Shown here piece by piece: positions 41,796 to 43,147 of a DNA stretch of 43,147 nucleotides (positions are counted from its first letter, which is position 1; every line of letters starts with the position of its first letter). A program made the position numbers and the translations under genes. Source of the DNA: Rhodopirellula sp. (GTDB taxonomy: Bacteria > Planctomycetota > Planctomycetia > Pirellulales > Pirellulaceae); assembly GCA_002698965.1 (NCBI GenBank), contig PAAT01000051.1, positions 1 through 43,147 on the forward strand, written 5' to 3'. The notes under the pieces were generated by a model. It was not told the origin of the DNA. It ran no database searches and saw only the letters and a program-made list of their open reading frames with translations.

Positions 41796-43147
41796 ATGTA
41801 CGTACGAACGACAATGGCCCTGATGTTTGTTTTTGGGTGCATGTTCGGCGCATCTGCTCAAGACAATCGGCAGCTCAAAGCGGGTGCAGTTGCAGCAAAT
41901 ATTACACCTCCTCTAGGTAGTTCCATTATCGGAGGCTTTCGACCGATACCTGCAACACACGTCCACGACGATCTGTTTGCCCGTTGCATCGTTCTGGATG
42001 ACGGTTCAACCAGGATTGCCATTGTGGTTGCCGACATTCTTGGAATACCTCGTGAGATTGCTGATTTGGCCAAAAAGCAGATTTCCAAACACACCGAGAT
42101 ACCGCCTAGCCATGTGCTGATTTCAGCAACGCACACTCATTCTGCGGCCACTCCTCGTGGGCCACAGGCTGTCTTCTGGCCTGATGAGGTATCTGAATAC
42201 GGACGATTTCTCGCACAGCGTATTTCCGACGGAGTCCGCCGCGCCTTAAATCAACTTGAACCAGCCAAGATCGGCTGGGGCGTCGCCGAAGAACCAAATG
42301 AAGTATTTAATCGTCGCTGGCACGCTGGGGATGCGGCCATTCTGGCTAATCCATTCGGGAGTGTTGATCGTGTTCGTATGAACCCTCCCAGAAACCATTC
42401 TTCACTCGACGTACCGGCCGGACCGACTGACCCTGAGATTTGCTTTCTTTCTATTCAGGCCACAAACGGTCGCCCCATCGCACTCCTTGCAAATTATTCT
42501 TTGCACTATGTCGGGGGAGTAAATACGGGAGACATTTCGGCAGACTACTTTGGTTATTTTTCGCAATACATTGAACAGAAAATAGGGGCCGCCAAGGTGG
42601 AACCGAAATTCGTGGGAGTGCTATCTAACGGTACCAGCGGTGATATCAACAATATCAACTTTCAGCCTGCACCGGATAGTAAACGTTATGGACGCTATGA
42701 AAAGATGCAGGAAGTGGCTCTTCATGTAGCAACTAAGGTTCACCAGGCTTATACGGATATCAAGTATGAAAACCAGGTGCAGTTAGGCGCGTTACAAAAG
42801 GACATACAGCTTAAATTAAGACAGCCAAGCGAAGCCATGCTCAAGCACTTCGAAGAAGCATTAAAATTACCTGAAGGAAAATTTATTTCACACCCCATGG
42901 AGAAAGTCTATGCTTCTCGGATCGCAAAACTAAAAGATGGTCCCGATTCCATTACCGCTTCCATCCAAGTAATTCGAATCGGTGATACAGGCATTTCAGC
43001 TATACCTTTTGAAACTTTCGTGGAAATCGGTTTACGCCTCAAGGCACAGTCACCCTTTAAAAATTCGTTTACCATAGAGTTAGCGAATGGGTGGTATGGG
43101 TATTTACCCACGCCCGAACAACATCGTCTGGGAGGATATGAGACCTG
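41796..43147 (+). CDS. Secreted neutral/alkaline ceramidase-like protein, 5' part only
   Basis: An open frame from ATG 41796 runs past the window end (450 codons seen). A signal peptide (MALMFVFGCMFGASAQ) precedes the ceramidase N-terminal pattern: LKAGAVAANITPPLG, a histidine pair in HVLISATHTHSAATPRG (His113, His115) for zinc, LANYSLHYVGGV and VLSNGTSGDINNINFQPAPD. Neutral ceramidases hydrolyse N-acyl sphingosines, but in planctomycetes this domain is widespread and the substrate is rarely ceramide. The C-terminal part is missing. It follows the DUF1592/DUF1552 group by 97 bases on the same strand. Confidence 0.85.
   Translation, partial: MYVRTTMALMFVFGCMFGASAQDNRQLKAGAVAANITPPLGSSIIGGFRPIPATHVHDDLFARCIVLDDGSTRIAIVVADILGIPREIADLAKKQISKHTEIPPSHVLISATHTHSAATPRGPQAVFWPDEVSEYGRFLAQRISDGVRRALNQLEPAKIGWGVAEEPNEVFNRRWHAGDAAILANPFGSVDRVRMNPPRNHSSLDVPAGPTDPEICFLSIQATNGRPIALLANYSLHYVGGVNTGDISADYFGYFSQYIEQKIGAAKVEPKFVGVLSNGTSGDINNINFQPAPDSKRYGRYEKMQEVALHVATKVHQAYTDIKYENQVQLGALQKDIQLKLRQPSEAMLKHFEEALKLPEGKFISHPMEKVYASRIAKLKDGPDSITASIQVIRIGDTGISAIPFETFVEIGLRLKAQSPFKNSFTIELANGWYGYLPTPEQHRLGGYET

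Overview
The window looks like a chromosomal segment of a planctomycete (Planctomycetota, probably class Planctomycetia). Typical markers are paired DUF1592-type cytochrome c domain proteins and DUF1552 Tat-exported proteins, two one-Cys sulfatases with signal peptides, secreted BamB/PQQ-like propellers, a secreted ceramidase-like protein, NIPSNAP repeats and an HTTM membrane protein. Base composition looks moderate throughout, and I see no insertion sequence, phage, CRISPR array or rRNA. The assignment rests on gene families recognised by eye, not on a search.

Layout. (1) 1-2723: the 5' part of a PQQ-like propeller gene, a secreted esterase, a four-helix membrane protein and two short coding-like remnants. 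(2) 2807-11605, minus strand: an efflux-type operon of a very large TolC-like lipoprotein, three consecutive HlyD/MacA-type adaptors and a MacB-type permease, closed by an intrinsic terminator. No ATPase is present. (3) 11691-17175: single genes, namely a zinc-ribbon membrane protein, a cytochrome c'-like protein, a secreted DUF4832 protein, an HTTM protein fused to four MORN-like repeats, a DUF420 protein and a secreted thioredoxin-fold protein. (4) 17252-22435, minus strand: a tight five-gene operon of nitroreductase, enolase-superfamily enzyme, 4-hydroxyproline epimerase, FAD amino acid oxidase and a glucose-dehydrogenase-like MDR enzyme. It has a good sigma-70-like promoter and a palindrome in the leader. 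(5) 22523-24259: tRNA-Arg(TCT) and three small membrane proteins, one Coa1-like. (6) 24278-32330: a double-NIPSNAP protein, two sulfatases flanking a secreted protein and a cupin, and a PQQ-like propeller. (7) 32445-43147: DUF1592, DUF1552, DUF1552, DUF1592 in a row on one strand, then the start of a ceramidase-like gene that leaves the window.

How the genes work together. The efflux operon encodes envelope-spanning parts but must borrow its ATPase, or work without one. The minus-strand metabolic operon fits uptake and breakdown of hydroxyproline or a related imino acid: Cys/Cys epimerase, then FAD oxidation. The later deaminase and semialdehyde dehydrogenase are not in the window. The sulfatases, propellers and DUF1592/DUF1552 cassettes form the kind of secreted, heme-rich machinery that planctomycetes carry in many copies and whose substrates are mostly unknown.

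The best candidates for something undescribed are the three-adaptor operon without an ATPase, the imino-acid operon with its odd enolase and zinc-depleted dehydrogenase, and the HTTM-MORN fusion.
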